DNA of 64,000 nt, taken from assembly GCF_907164915.1 (NCBI RefSeq), contig NC_061869.1, positions 9,597,721 to 9,661,720 on the forward strand, read 5' to 3'. Below the pieces are notes generated by a model that had not been told where the DNA came from, made no database searches, and saw only the letters and a program-made list of their open reading frames with translations. Positions 11,681 through 23,509 of the stretch are shown piece after piece. The stretch comes from Impatiens glandulifera (lineage: Eukaryota > Streptophyta > Magnoliopsida > Ericales > Balsaminaceae). Numbering within the stretch: position 1 is the stretch's first letter; each line of letters starts with the position of its first letter. A program made the position numbers and the translations under genes.

Positions 11681-12254
11681 AAGGGTGTTCAACGGGTCGG
11701 TTAATCGGTTTTGGTTAAGTTCGATTTTATTATTTATTTTACAAATCGGTTAATCGACGAGTATTAGTATTGGTTTTATCGGTTCTTGTTTTACTGGTTC
11801 CGGTCAGTTAACCGGTTTAATCCTGTAATACAAGTTTTTAAGGAATTTTATCATATTTTTATCATAATTATAATTTATAATTTGAAATTATTGTAATATT
11901 AAAAAAAAAAATACACATTTGAATGAAACTATTTCGGTTGTTTTTTAATTTATTTTTTTATAATTTTATATAAATTATAATTTATTTTCTAAAAATAATT
12001 CTATACAAATTATAATTTCAAATTTAAAAATAACTAATATGTATAAATTATTTAATATTATAATATATCTTATATTTAAAAAAATAACTAATATAAATTA
12101 TAAAATACAAATATATAATTAAATTATTACTAATTTACTTGAAAAATAGTTTTAACTGAAAATTGAACCATTTAATTGATAAAAAATTAGTTAATTGGAA
12201 CCGGTAAAATCGATTAACCGATAGAATGAAATTGACAATATATCGTTCAGTTAT
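11680..12254. mobile_element. hAT-like MITE, fullest copy (A3 unit)
   Basis: Left end aagggtgttcaacgggtcgg, then clustered ggttaaccg-type motifs, a very AT-rich core (11,830-12,140), and mirrored motifs (ggaaccggtaaaatcgatt) toward the right. The far right end is missing: the sequence jumps into copia DNA (ccgtcactaac). Mobility would need an autonomous partner. It sits within the copia fragment, so it is nested, and it is found only in A units. Confidence 0.6.
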
Positions 12255-12420
12255 GCCGTCACTAACTCCAGTTGATACTAAACCGAAGCTCGGATTTACA
12301 GATCCATCTCTCTATAGGAATTTTGCAAAGCACTTCAGTACATTACTTTCATGAGACACGACATCACTTATAACAATAAGTGTGTTTATTCATGCTGACC
12401 CAAAAGATTATATTGTAGCA
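12255..12420 (+). pseudogene. Copia polymerase remnant, 3' piece (A3 unit)
   Basis: Continues the copia block after the MITE: ccgtcactaactcc..gttgatactaaaccg, then a decayed TRPDI / CLFMHD region ending near 12,420. Parallel to 1320-1500 in A1. Confidence 0.5.
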
Positions 12421-13848
12421 ATCAAATCCTAATAAATGTGTATAAGCATATTCTTATGCTATGTGTCTAGGTTATATAATAGTGCATAAAAAAATAACGA
12501 GATAAAAGTATTGAATATAATCTAAACATACTCATGCATCTAGGCTCATAACAATATGTTCTTATGTCAAGTGTATAGGTTATATAATATATAGTCTATA
12601 AAAATGAACGAGAGAAGTATTGAAATATATGTGGGCGAAGAGTAAACTCCAAAAGGGTACCACAAGTCGGTTAAGCTTCTTTACGTGCTTAGGCAACTAT
12701 TGGACGCTTCTCCACAACTCGAAGATCATGCTAACTCGAAACTCAAATTTCAGCCTCTTACTAAACACTTTCGAATCTCTCAAAAAACAAGGCTAAAAAA
12801 GCATTTACAATCGTATCCAAAAATACATGTATTGAGTCTAATGTACTCAATAAAGTTCGCCGTGCAAGTGATCATTTGAAGAAATCAAATATTTATATGG
12901 TAACTAGCTAGGTCTAAGTCACAAAAATTAAAACTTATGATTAACCTTGTGAAACAAGGTTTGTTATTAAAAGACCTGGTGCTTTAATCGAGTCAAATAG
13001 TACACAAGATAGTGAAAAGATTATGAACAACTTCTGTCTAAATGCTTAATCTAACCATATTCAAATAGCTCTGCAATAATCAATAAGATTATGAGATATG
13101 ATCTCCTTACCCTCAATACAAAGCCAACCAGTATTAATATTGGGCTAACAATGAGATTTGTTTCTCATCCTTATTAATTTGATAGTTATTAAAGTATTAT
13201 TGAAATAGAGACAATACAATATTATTGTAATTTGATCCTTCTTATTAATTTCATAATATATATGACTATTACTGACTAAATAGTGACAATACAATATCTG
13301 AAATCATATTCCTCGAGAAAGTGTATAAGTTATTTACACACATAGGTGGAATTTTAAATTTGACAACCTATAAAAGCGTAAAATGAGATGCTTTCGATAC
13401 CAACAAATGATCTATTAATTTGGTTTGATACGACATTAAAGACATTTAATATTTTGCCAATCACCATGTCTTTCTCACCAATTTAAATTGTCGTGTGAAT
13501 TGGGTAACTTTAAATGATTTAGCCATATTTGCTTCCTTTGCGATTGGTCCGCTTATCGCATGGGCACGAGGGACCATATAAATGTGTAAATTTAATAAAT
13601 TAAAATGCAATTAATTCCAAAAGGAAAGGTTGCACTAAAATTTAAAATGTGAAATTAATTCTAAAAGGGTAAGGTTGACACTAAAGCTAAAAATGATGTC
13701 AAAACACTTGATTAAGACCATCAAATCATCCATTGCCATTGCCCATTTTATCTCTTCCCAATCCTATTTTTCATATATATATTCATCCACTTCTATTCAT
13801 ATCATGAACTTCATCTCCTCTTCACCGTCATCATTGAACACAAAAGAA

Positions 13849-14187
13849 ATGGCGAACTCTCGGTTGGCAAGATTTGCTATGGAGGTTGCACCACCTCAGT
13901 TTGTAGCTGTCATGAGATACAGAGCACCAAAAATGTTAGACACCATCCATGAAGAAGACATAGATATGAAAACATTTGATACTTTGTCTCAATTTACCAA
14001 TGGCCTAAAATTGAAATCACCCTTATCCCTTACTTCAACCTCCAACATCAAGTCTAGCCTAAAATTGAAATCAGCATTCTCCCCTACTTCGACCTCCAAC
14101 ATCAAGTCTAGCTCCTATCGCTTCAAGGATATTCAAACATCATTTCAATTTTCGGCTAGTCAAGCTTCTACTTTTGAAAACCACTAG
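13849..14187 (+). CDS. Array copy B3: small plant protein of unknown function, 112 aa
   Basis: Intact ORF from ATG 13849; an upstream in-frame extension from 13675 runs through what is 5' non-coding DNA in the sister copies and is not used. Starts MANSRLARFAMEVAPPQF, then VAVMRYRAPKMLDTIHEEDID. It differs from B1 at FDTLSQFTNG and KSAFSPTSTS, and at the end reads SASQASTFENH. Last gene of the array: similarity to the other spacers stops ~120 bp after its stop codon. Its upstream region is ~300 bp shorter than in other units (internal deletion near 13,190). Function unknown. Confidence 0.75.
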   Translation: MANSRLARFAMEVAPPQFVAVMRYRAPKMLDTIHEEDIDMKTFDTLSQFTNGLKLKSPLSLTSTSNIKSSLKLKSAFSPTSTSNIKSSSYRFKDIQTSFQFSASQASTFENH

Positions 14188-14509
14188 TAGCTACATCTTT
14201 TGAGTAGTGGTTTGATGATGGCTTAATTTATTAGTTATTGAAGAGACTATGTAATTAATGTTTAATAGTAGCCAGTCACTTGTCTCAAACAAATGTTTTT
14301 TTTAAGAAATGAATTCTACATAATTATATATGATGAATTAGTGTAAAGTCCATATAAAATTGTCTAGCAAAATACATGCCTTAAAGATACAAAGAAAATA
14401 AGCACTACCATAAAAACTAGATAAGCAAATAACTAGCTCTTCTTTTGAGAAAGTGGTTTTTTTTGGTTTCTTTTATAGAAATAAAAACAGTTTTGGGGTA
14501 CCAAAACAC

Positions 14510-14510
<1 letters not shown>

Positions 14511-14560
<50 letters not shown>
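14511..14560. repeat. (AT)n microsatellite
   Basis: About 25 uninterrupted AT dinucleotides just beyond the right edge of the array. Confidence 0.95.
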
Positions 14561-14563
<3 letters not shown>

Positions 14564-15761
14564 CTTCTCTGTTTATTTTTTAATAAAAGATAATTTTAAT
14601 ATTTTAATAAATAAATAGAGTGATATAAGTTTACAGAAACAGTCTTTCCAAAAACCTAAAAACTCAAATATCAAACAAGCTAATGTGTTTGAGCGATATG
14701 AATTTGAACATGACCTATTTATTAATTTTGGTCAAAATCTCTAACCCGAACCTAATTGTTTATTTGTGATTAACCCGAACCAGCCTGATTATCTAACGCA
14801 ACTCGAACTAAACCCGATATAATTAATTCATATATATCTCTTTGTTTTAAATTAAAATGACATCAAGACAAAAAAGAAATAAAGTTAAATCACAAATCCG
14901 TTTATAAAAAATTTTACAAAAAAAAATGAGTGAGTGAGTAGAAAATAATAACACAAAAATCAACAAATGAAACTGATAAATCTATTATCGGGTCTAGTTT
15001 GAATCATTTTAGGTTGACCCAATTTTAACATGTTTATTAATCAAGTTAAGTAGGTAACAAAAAAAAATACATAACCATAACTTAATTTTTTGTCTTCAGT
15101 TCATATCTTGATTTCATGTCGAGTACAAAACTATCGCCACGTTCCATTTGTAAGGACCCAAATTTTCCAAAAATATTACTGTTAGTTATTTAATTAATTA
15201 ATATAGTTTTCTCTCAATTGTATAAATATTTTTTTATAATATATTAAGAATATTTTTATACAGTAAATTTAAATTTATACGTATTTTTTAATTTTTAAAA
15301 TTATGAGTAATATATATACATACTATTCTTTATTGATTGGGCCATAATTCTCGGGCCTGGGTACAACGGCAGGGAAGTATAGAAATTTTTCAATAAGTTT
15401 TATAAGACCTTAAAGGGGTAAGAATTTATGTTTAAAAATTTTTGTATGGTTTAAGATTTTATACCTAAACTATTTACAAAAAATAAACAAATAAATTATA
15501 TACAACTTTTACGAATATGCAATTTAACTAAATGTGGGCTCCGTAATTAGTGTGGAAAAGGTGTATTTTCTAGTAATAAATATAAAATAAGTTTTATGCA
15601 ATGTAAAAAAATATAAGAAAATTCAAGAACCCTTGAACATAAAATCACAAATTTTATTTAAAGAAACACGGTCCTACAAAGAAGAAAACAAAAAGACAAT
15701 ATTGACTTGAAAGAGTGCTCTATTATTGGAACAAAGAATTGTATTTTAAGCTATATATTTA
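14561..15761. other. Gene-free AT-rich spacer
   Basis: No coding signal on either strand. Holds 'aacccgaac' motifs at 14,750-14,820 and a related, oppositely arranged 'cgggtctagtttgaa' near 14,990, which may be the ends of an old MITE, but I cannot fix its limits. Confidence 0.6.
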
Positions 15762-17069
15762 GGCCTTGTTTTATGTATGGTTATTTGGAGATTAGTTATT
15801 TAAAGAAGAAAGAACAAAATGTGTAAAGAGGGTTATCATAATTATTTGGAGAACACAACATCTTATAAATGGGAAGAATGTTAATTTTACACATCAAATT
15901 ATAAGAATGTGTCAAATTTATTTATTAAGTATCAAAATTCAATTTATATGTATCAACTTGTCAAAAAATGTCAAATATGTTTAAAATAACAGGAATATTA
16001 AACCGCGTCCAAAAATTGGCCACATTTAATATACACCTATTTTATTTTTTAAATTAACATTACTTTTAATTATTTTTCATTCAAACAAAACTTATTTTTA
16101 CCTTCTTTCTCATCCCTCCACAACTCTCCATTTTTTTCTAACTTTTCTCTCTTTGATTAACCCAAGTTCTTTCTGATTTTTACCTTCTTCTAACCTCCAA
16201 GTGCTCTATAACTGAACTTTAAACATTCATTGTCGTTGGTGGAAGTTTTTGTTGGCCAATTCCTAAATCATAGACGTTGTGGCCAAAATCTTCATTAGTC
16301 GAACCCTAAATCATTGTCGTCATTAGCGGACAATGCCGAATCAAGGTAAAATCTCTCTTAACCGACATGTTTTAATTTTAGTTTTCATAATACTCACCCT
16401 GTTAAACTTTACTAGCTCCCAAACATAACCCCCAAATCCAAGTCTTTCTCAGTTAAACCTTAAACTATCATCGTCATTGGTTGAAACATTCATTGATCGA
16501 ATCCTAAATTGTCAATGTTGTGGTGAAGTCTTTGTTGGTCGAATCCTAAATTGTCAGCGTTGTGGCGAAGTCTTAGTAACTCGTTACTTTTTATAAAAAA
16601 TTTTATAATTAATCAATTAAATATTCTTATTAATAATAAAATTACTCATAGATGGAGAAATGAAGAGAGAAATATTTAAAGAAAATGGTAAGTTGTGAGG
16701 GTAAAGAGAGAGAAAAAATAAATAAGAAAAAATTTTAATGTTTTGTTGGAATAAAAAATAATTAAAGTAATGTCAATTTAAAAAAATAAAAAATATGTGG
16801 ATATTACATGTGGCAAAAATTTTAACGTCGTTTAACATTTCTGTTATTTTAAATATATTTGGCACTCGTTGACAAGTTCATACATATAAATGGAATTTTG
16901 ATACTTAATAAGTAAATTTGACACATTCCTTTAACTTGGTGTGTAAAATTGGCATTCTTTCCTTTTATAAATGTTACAAATAATAAAGAAGTGTAATTAA
17001 TATTTTAATTAATGATGATGGGAGTGATTTTGATTGATAAAATAATTAATGATGTCAAACAAGGTGGCC
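15762..17069. mobile_element. Possible Tourist-like element split by a Mutator-like insertion
   Basis: Outer ends read ggccttgttttatg (15,762) and gatgtcaaacaaggtggcc (to 17,069); 'ccttgttt' against 'aaacaagg' gives an inverted end pair. Without the inner element it would be about 200 bp, typical of a MITE. The flanking TTA is not clean on the right, so this outer call is tentative. Confidence 0.4.
15871..16962. mobile_element. Mutator-like non-autonomous element, copy 1 (1092 bp)
   Basis: Long terminal inverted repeats of over 200 bp start gggaagaatgttaattttac on the left and mirror as gtgtaaaattggcattctttcc on the right. Flanks are tcttataaat (15,861-15,870) and ttttataaat (16,963-16,972), a 10-bp target duplication with one mismatch. 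No transposase ORF. Long TIRs plus a 9-10 bp duplication are typical of Mutator-like elements. A second copy with the same ends lies at 53,093-54,140. Confidence 0.8.
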
Positions 17070-19250
17070 TCATTTAGTTTTGAAATGAAAGCAAAATTAA
17101 AATTGAAGAATCCGATTTTAATTTTATTGTTTATTTAATGATCATTTAAACTAATGAAATTAAAATGTTTAACTTTGATTTGTCAAATAGTGGGTTGGGC
17201 ATATTTGTATTTTTATTTTATTTTTTTGAATTTGAGTGCTAATGTCTTGGGGTTTTCTTGGTATTACGTGCTTAATGGTTATTTGAATGTTTAAAAGTAG
17301 ATGTTTTAATTTTTATAATGTGTTAGTATTGAACAAATTTATTTATTTACTTACTTAGTAAAGAGATACTTTTTTTAAATATTTTTATAATTATTTTGCT
17401 TGTTGATTAATGTTAGACAAATGCACAAGCTACAATTCAATGTATATGAGTTTATTAAATATATATTATATTACACATTGATTATATTGTTAACAAACAA
17501 TAATTAACTCTTATATATTAACATTTTTAATAAATAAAAATATACATAAAATGCTAAAATTTAAGATACTCTCTACATAACTTATATTAAAATATCAAGA
17601 AATTGTAAAAATGGGAGAATTGGAAATTAAAAAAGTACATAAATTCTAATTCTTTATTTTGAGTGTTTGAAATTCTAACAAACCATAGAACTAAACTATA
17701 ATCTCAATTATATCATAATCAAACATAGCTTAATAAATATTGGAAAAGAAATTGCACTATTCTTTTCCCAAAAAAACAAATAAATTACATTTGATCAAAA
17801 AAATATAATATTAATATTTAATTGGGAAAAAATACATTTATTTCAATTTTGTTCTGTTTAATTGAAAAAGTATTATTGGTAATTTTTTTAATAAATAATA
17901 AAATATTAAAAATATATATATATATATATATTAGTATTTTAGTTGATAATTTAATTAATATAAAATATATTAAAAATTAATAAATTATTTAAATTTAAGG
18001 AGAAGATTGGCTGGTTAGGGGGAAGAAACAAATAATATAATTGGTCAGTTTTTCAGTTTTTTTTGTTTCATCCAATCATAAATTAATAATTTATTTTTGA
18101 TTATCAAATATCAAAACAACGCCACTATTGTTATTACAGATGGCAAAGTAATTAAGGAGGGGTTAGACGTCTGTTTCACTTATCAATCTATAAAATTATT
18201 TATTTAAATTAAATTAGTTTAATAATTATTATTATTTAAATTATTTAAATTCCATCCAAATTAATTTACAAAACAAATTAAATTATATTTTTTAATTTAA
18301 TATTATTTTCATGATGAAAATTAATATTATTAGGCAAATAAGAATAGAGATAGTAAATCTCTCAACTAGCTACTTGAATTATATTTAATTTAATAAATTA
18401 TTAAATTGTCTTTTTATAAATATTAATAAAAGTTGAAATTTAATTTAATAAGTTAGGAATAAATGAACTCTATATATATATTTTTTTTTAATTTAAAAAG
18501 TCATGACATTTGTTATTTATTTATTCATTAAAAAAAAAATAGTTTCATTCATTCAAATAAAAAAATAAATATTAAAATTAAATTAAGAGATCTCTTAAAT
18601 TAATATAAACAAAATCAAAACAACTAAATCATAATATATGTTAAATAATATGACATATTTGTAATAATTAAAATTTTAATGAAAATGATTGAAAATCTTA
18701 TAATTAAGATGCCTCAAAATATATGTAATTGAATGATTAAGTAGAGTAAGTCAAACAAATCAATATAACAATATAAAAAAAATTATACCCCATAACCAAA
18801 AAAATTATTTTAGTGACTCTTTATTAAAAAAATAAAAAATAATTTCAGATTCAATAATTTAATCTCCTTTACTGGACAAACATATACTTGAGAAATACGA
18901 TAAAAGAGTAATAAAAGAGTATGAACAACAAACTACCCATTAACCGCGAAGACTATTATTCTAAATATAAAAATTTGAAATGAAACGATTTGTCTAAACA
19001 AAATGTTAAATTAAAAAAAAAAAAAAAAAGACACCCTCCAAATGTAAAAAAAAAAAGTAATTGGAGGTATGGAAAAGAAAAACATTTAAGAAAAAGGATT
19101 TCGAACCAAACAAGCCTAATTGAAGATTGTGGTCAAGCACGAGTAAGAGCAACTTCTTCTACTTCCCGCTTACGGCTTAACAGTCAAGACAAGTCATTTC
19201 TTCATCTTTCTTTTTTCGCTGCTTTTGGGTTAAAGATTAAAGCTTGAATT
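17070..19250. other. Gene-free AT-rich spacer upstream of GALT2
   Basis: Very AT-rich with (TA)n at 17,910-17,930 and many A/T runs; no exon-like sequence. The lysine-rich frame at 18,990-19,247 comes from poly-A tracts and is not coding. Composition becomes more balanced from about 19,130, which probably marks the start of the GALT2 transcript. Confidence 0.6.
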
Positions 19251-19661
19251 CGCTGCCCAGAAGAAGGTATTCTTCGTTTCTTTCCCATTGACGGATTGAT
19301 TTCATGTTTCCTTGCAGCCGCAAACATTTCTCTTCTGGGTACCAAGATTTGTTGCTTTTAAGATTTCATCGATGCCATCGGAGTAACTCTATTGAACCCA
19401 ACGAGTTTATGAACTAGGTTTTCTCTTCTTCAGTTTCTTATTCTTGACTAATTTCATACATTGTTTATTAACCGTTGATAAGAGACGTCATTATGGACGA
19501 CGATATCTAATGATTTCGGACTTCAGTCCAGAACATTTATTGTCGATTGAATTTGTTCAAATCGGGCGTTTCGATTTGTTGAAATCGGGTGTTTCTTTTT
19601 TCTTCTGTTGCTTTAACGAAACTTGACTAAATTAGTGCATCTGGGTGGGAGTTCTCAGAGG
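19250..19661 (+). promoter_or_regulatory. Probable 5' untranslated region of GALT2
   Basis: Balanced, pyrimidine-rich sequence directly upstream of ATG 19,662, with a possible 5' splice site at 'gaag|gtattc' (about 19,266). No ATG-initiated family-like coding sequence can be read upstream in frame; the in-frame extension to 19,623 begins with TTG and is ignored. Transcript start not determined. Confidence 0.4.
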
Positions 19662-22600
19662 ATGAAGAGGCCAAAATCTGATATTTCTAGTTTAAGGAGG
19701 CTGAAATTGCCTTCAATTTTGTTGGGTATTGCTGTGTTTTACTTGCTTTTCATCTCCTTCAAGTTCCCTCGTTTTCTCGAGATTGCTACCACGCTGAGTG
19801 GTGATGATACATATTTGGTTACTCGTGAGAGGTTTGATGAGAATCCCAGACATGATGATTTGAGAAAACCCCATGTTTCTGTTTACAAAGATACGATCAA
19901 CCAAGCAGCACCGTCGACGCCACAGGCGAAACCTATTCAATTTAACTATGGGAGAATCACGGGTGAGATAATGAGGAGATGGAACAGGACGAACGGTCAA
20001 TCTGTATTTGATCGAATGGCTGATGAGGCCTGGGCTTTAGGTTTGAAGGCATGGGAAGAAGTGGATACAATTAATGGAAGAAATATAAGCCAAAAGGCTA
20101 TTATACCTGAAGGGAAGCCTGAATCATGTCCATCATGGGTATCTATGAGTGTTGAAGAATCACAGCAGGGAGATCTTATTATGTTCCTTCCTTGTGGTCT
20201 TTCTGCGGGTTCTTCCATTACAATTGTGGGAACACCTCATTATGCTCACGATGAGTATGTGCCTCAGATGAAAAGGATAAGAAGTAATATGAATGGTATG
20301 GTCCCGGTTTCACAATTTATGGTTGAATTGCAAGGTTTGAAATCAGTGGTTGGGGAAGATCCGCCAAAGATTCTTCATCTGAATCCTCGAATTAGAGGTG
20401 ATTGGAGCAACCGATCTGTCATTGAGCACAACACCTGTTATAGGATGCAGTGGGGTACAGCTCAAAGGTGCGACGGTTTACCATCTAAAACTGAAGATGA
20501 CATGCTTGGTAATGATGTTATTTTCCAAATTTTGCTTCTCATTGTCAATATGTTTTAGAATATGTATTATTTTTCTAGGTATTTATATGCAAGCTTGACA
20601 ACTGTTTGTAATCATGATAATACATGTGAAGTATCTATATCGATTGAACTTCAAAACTAGCAAGTGCTATTGTAAGTTTTAATTTTTTGAACAAAAAAAA
20701 AGTATCTTGTTTGATGAAAATGTGAATTATTTAGGTTTAATGACTAAAATTTCCTTTGTATGTAATATTTTTACTAAAAGCTTGCTCATTTGCTTTGATA
20801 CATCATTTGGCTGATAAAGATGCGAAGAAATAAGTTCGTTTTCTAAACATGCATTAAATGTTCGTTATGAACTCTTAGAAATTGCTCAAATTAGTGCATG
20901 TTGTCATTTCTTTTGTTAAATCCGTTAAGTTCGTAAATGATCTCTACACAATATTTCATGCTTCCCGATCTTTGGTTTAAATATCATTCTCTTCCTAAAT
21001 TGCATATTAAGAAGTTAACAGAAAAGTGACAGCAATATGTAGTTTGAGCATTTTTTATAAGTTGAGGAAGCTAAATCAAACATTAATGCAAGTTTAGAAA
21101 GCAAAATGAACTTTTTTCGAGAGGTGGTTAAAACTGCAAGGAAAAAAGTAACAATGCTCTTCGACTCAATAGTTTATAGGTGGTTAAAAGTAGTTATGTT
21201 AGTAGTTAAAATAGTTATGTATTCTCAATTTTAATAGTAGGATGTAATTGCTTTGAATATGTTGAATTGTTATCGAATGAACTTGAATAATTCAGGTTCT
21301 CTTATCATCTAGGCCTTTGGAAACGTTCTTCTGAGCCTCTCTCACGCCCATTCTTCTATCATCTCATCTATGCTTATGCCAGTTCTATCTATTACAAGTA
21401 GTATTGTATGCCGTTTTGTTTCCAAATTTCATTTGTAACTGATTTTCATGCTCAAGTATCTAGGTTTTTGGGGTACTCCCTTGTTTTTTCCTTTACCCCT
21501 TCATGTATTCCCTTTTGTATGTCTCTGTTTGCTGCTGGTTAATAAAATAAAATCATCTTTTTGTTGCTTTGTACAGTTGATGGGTATATGAGATGTGAAA
21601 AATGGATGAACAGTGATAATTCTGATTCAAGAGAGTCAAAAACAACATCATCGTGGTTAAAGAGGTTTATTGGGCGTGCACAGAGGCCTGAAGTGACATG
21701 GTCGTATCCTTTGTCAGAAGGAAGACTTTTTGTCCTCACGATCCGTGCAGGCATGGATGGTTTCCACATTAATATTGGGGGTCGGCATGTCAGTTCATTT
21801 CCATATAGAACGGTATGTTTGTATGTATGTATATAACCTCATGATTCTTCGATTTTTCTTTTCTCTTTTTAACGCTCATCATCATGGATTGTATTATGAT
21901 TCTATTTTCGAAATTGATTCAGGGGTTTACCCTTGAGGATGCAACTGGATTAGCTATTAAAGGTGATGTGGATATTCATTCAGTTCATGCCACTTCTTTG
22001 CCAACATCTCATTCTAGCTTCTCAGTCCAAAGGGTGTTAGAAATGTCTGAACAATGGAAAGCCGATCCTTTGCCCAAAATTCCCATTAGACTTTTCGTTG
22101 GAATCATTTCTGCAACGAATCACTTTGCTGAGAGAATGACTGTTAGAAAAACTTGGATGCAGGCCTCGGTTATCAAGTCCTCAAATGTAGTAGTTCGTTT
22201 CTTTGTTGCATTGGTAAGAACTCCTCATTATTTTTTGCAAAGAATGGAGAAAGTGATATGAAACATAAACTCGTCTTCTTTGTCTTAAACCTTAGAATGG
22301 AAGATTTTCTGATAACCAAACTAATCTTAATTTGTTTCCTTGAGTTGATTTGAAGGTGGGCTTGTTTGATCTTGGGTTATTTGGATTATTTCCAAATAAT
22401 CTCCTTTCAGATCACTTAATTTGTACAATATAAAAGAGTATTTTAGTAATTTAACTCAACTAATCCATTTTTTCAACCAACAAGATTTTGAATTCAAAGC
22501 CCATTTTTTTTCAAATAACCCAAGATCAATCTAGCTCTAGGTCTTTCTCAAAATGGAAAACATTCTGCAACTATGAGTTATGTTTTCGAAAATGCTTATT

Positions 22601-23509
22601 CCCTAGGGTGATTGACTTACAGAGTCCAAGAAAAGAGGTGAATGCAGTTCTGAAAAAAGAGGCTGATTATTTTGGAGACATTGTGATCTTGCCATTTATG
22701 GATCGCTACGAACTGGTAGTTCTTAAAACTGTTGCAATCTGCGAGTATGGGGTAAGTACGTTGCTTTTTCCTCATCTTTTTCTTCTCGCATTATACTAAT
22801 TTTAAAGAAACATGTGGTTTCTAGGTTCAAAATGTAACTGCTGCATACATCATGAAATGTGACGACGACACCTTTGTGAGGGTTGATACTGTCTTGAAAG
22901 AAATTGATGGGGTTTCTCCCATACGACCCCTTTATATGGGCAATCTCAATCTCCAGCATAGACCACTTCGGTATGGGAAATGGGCAGTGACATATGAGGT
23001 ACGGCCTTGTTTGGAATCAACCTGTCTCAAAATCAAAACAAGTTCCAAATCTTTTAATTATTTTTTTCAAACTACTAATTACAGGAGTGGCCAGAAGAAG
23101 TTTATCCTCCTTATGCAAATGGGCCGGGGTATATTATTTCAAGTGATATCGCCAAGTATATTGTTTCTCAACACACGAAAACACAATTAAGGGTTTGTTT
23201 GTCCTGTCCTAACACAAACAATTCTCTGATCAGTTATTCTTAGGACTCCTCCATTAATAAACATACATTTTTTTTGTATTTTTTGTTTTCTCGCGGCTGC
23301 AGCTATTCAAGATGGAGGATGTAAGCGTGGGAATGTGGGTTGAGCAGTTCAATACTACAAGACCGGTTCAATACTCGCATAATTGGAAGTTCTGTCAATA
23401 TGGATGCATGGAAGATTACTATACTGCCCATTATCAATCCCCTAGACAGATGATTTGTTTGTGGGACAACCTTTCAAAGGGGCTGCCCCATTGTTGCAAC
23501 TTTAGATGA
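19662..23509 (+). CDS. GALT2: Hydroxyproline O-galactosyltransferase (GT31 with galectin domain)
   Basis: Adds the first galactose to hydroxyproline of arabinogalactan proteins in the Golgi, using UDP-galactose. Coding exons by GT-AG sites: 19662-20508, 21577-21812, 21923-22213, 22623-22751, 22825-22998, 23085-23192, 23303-23509; they sum to 1992 nt (663 aa, in frame throughout; family about 650-690). A short basic N-terminus (MKRPKSD) and a hydrophobic stretch at ~16-33 form a type II Golgi anchor. The galectin-type domain is at ~175-380 ([19 protein letters not shown]). The GT31 catalytic domain runs from ~430 to the end, with the metal-binding DDD at 514-516 (MKCDDDTF), ED near KMEDVS, and the usual CNFR C-terminus. 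It resembles Arabidopsis GALT2 most closely from memory (FKFPxFxE, SGDD near the N-terminus). Intron 3 holds a MITE. Confidence 0.93.
22358..22535. mobile_element. MITE in GALT2 intron 3
   Basis: About 178 bp with inverted ends: left ttgatcttgggttatttgga, right tcaaataacccaagatcaa. It lies wholly within the intron and would not alter splice sites. Superfamily not certain (Tourist-like by the gcttgtttg start); no target duplication settled. Confidence 0.6.

Larger units (their letters stand above)
80..14310 (+). repeat. Tandem array of six units, arranged as three A-B dimers
   Basis: Six related units each hold upstream DNA, a TATA-like run (tatatatat), one small ORF and a long spacer. ATG positions are 938, 3453, 5911, 8230, 10994 and 13849, so single spacing is 2.3-2.9 kb. 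Copies 1, 3, 5 (type A) share MASS starts, 'gatgtaacaac' upstream and a hAT-like MITE remnant in the spacer. Copies 2, 4, 6 (type B) share M(A/E)NS starts and 'aacacttgattaag' upstream, and lack the MITE. A-to-A spacing is 4973 and 5083 bp; B-to-B is 4777 and 5619 bp. Similarity starts near 80 and stops near 14,310, so both array edges appear to be inside the window; the last unit stops just past its gene. Inference: one monomer duplicated, diverged to A and B, then the dimer was amplified. Confidence 0.85.

Noticed and set aside
80..14310. Calling the array a satellite
   Set aside because: Units of over 2 kb with conserved coding genes and promoter-like sequence are a tandem gene array, even though the dimeric arrangement resembles satellite higher-order repeats.
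18990..19247. 85-residue lysine-rich frame upstream of GALT2
   Set aside because: Arises from poly-A tracts and a non-ATG part; no conserved sequence.
19623..19661. N-terminal extension of GALT2 (13 extra residues)
   Set aside because: Begins at TTG, not ATG, and the family starts at MKR. ATG 19,662 was used.
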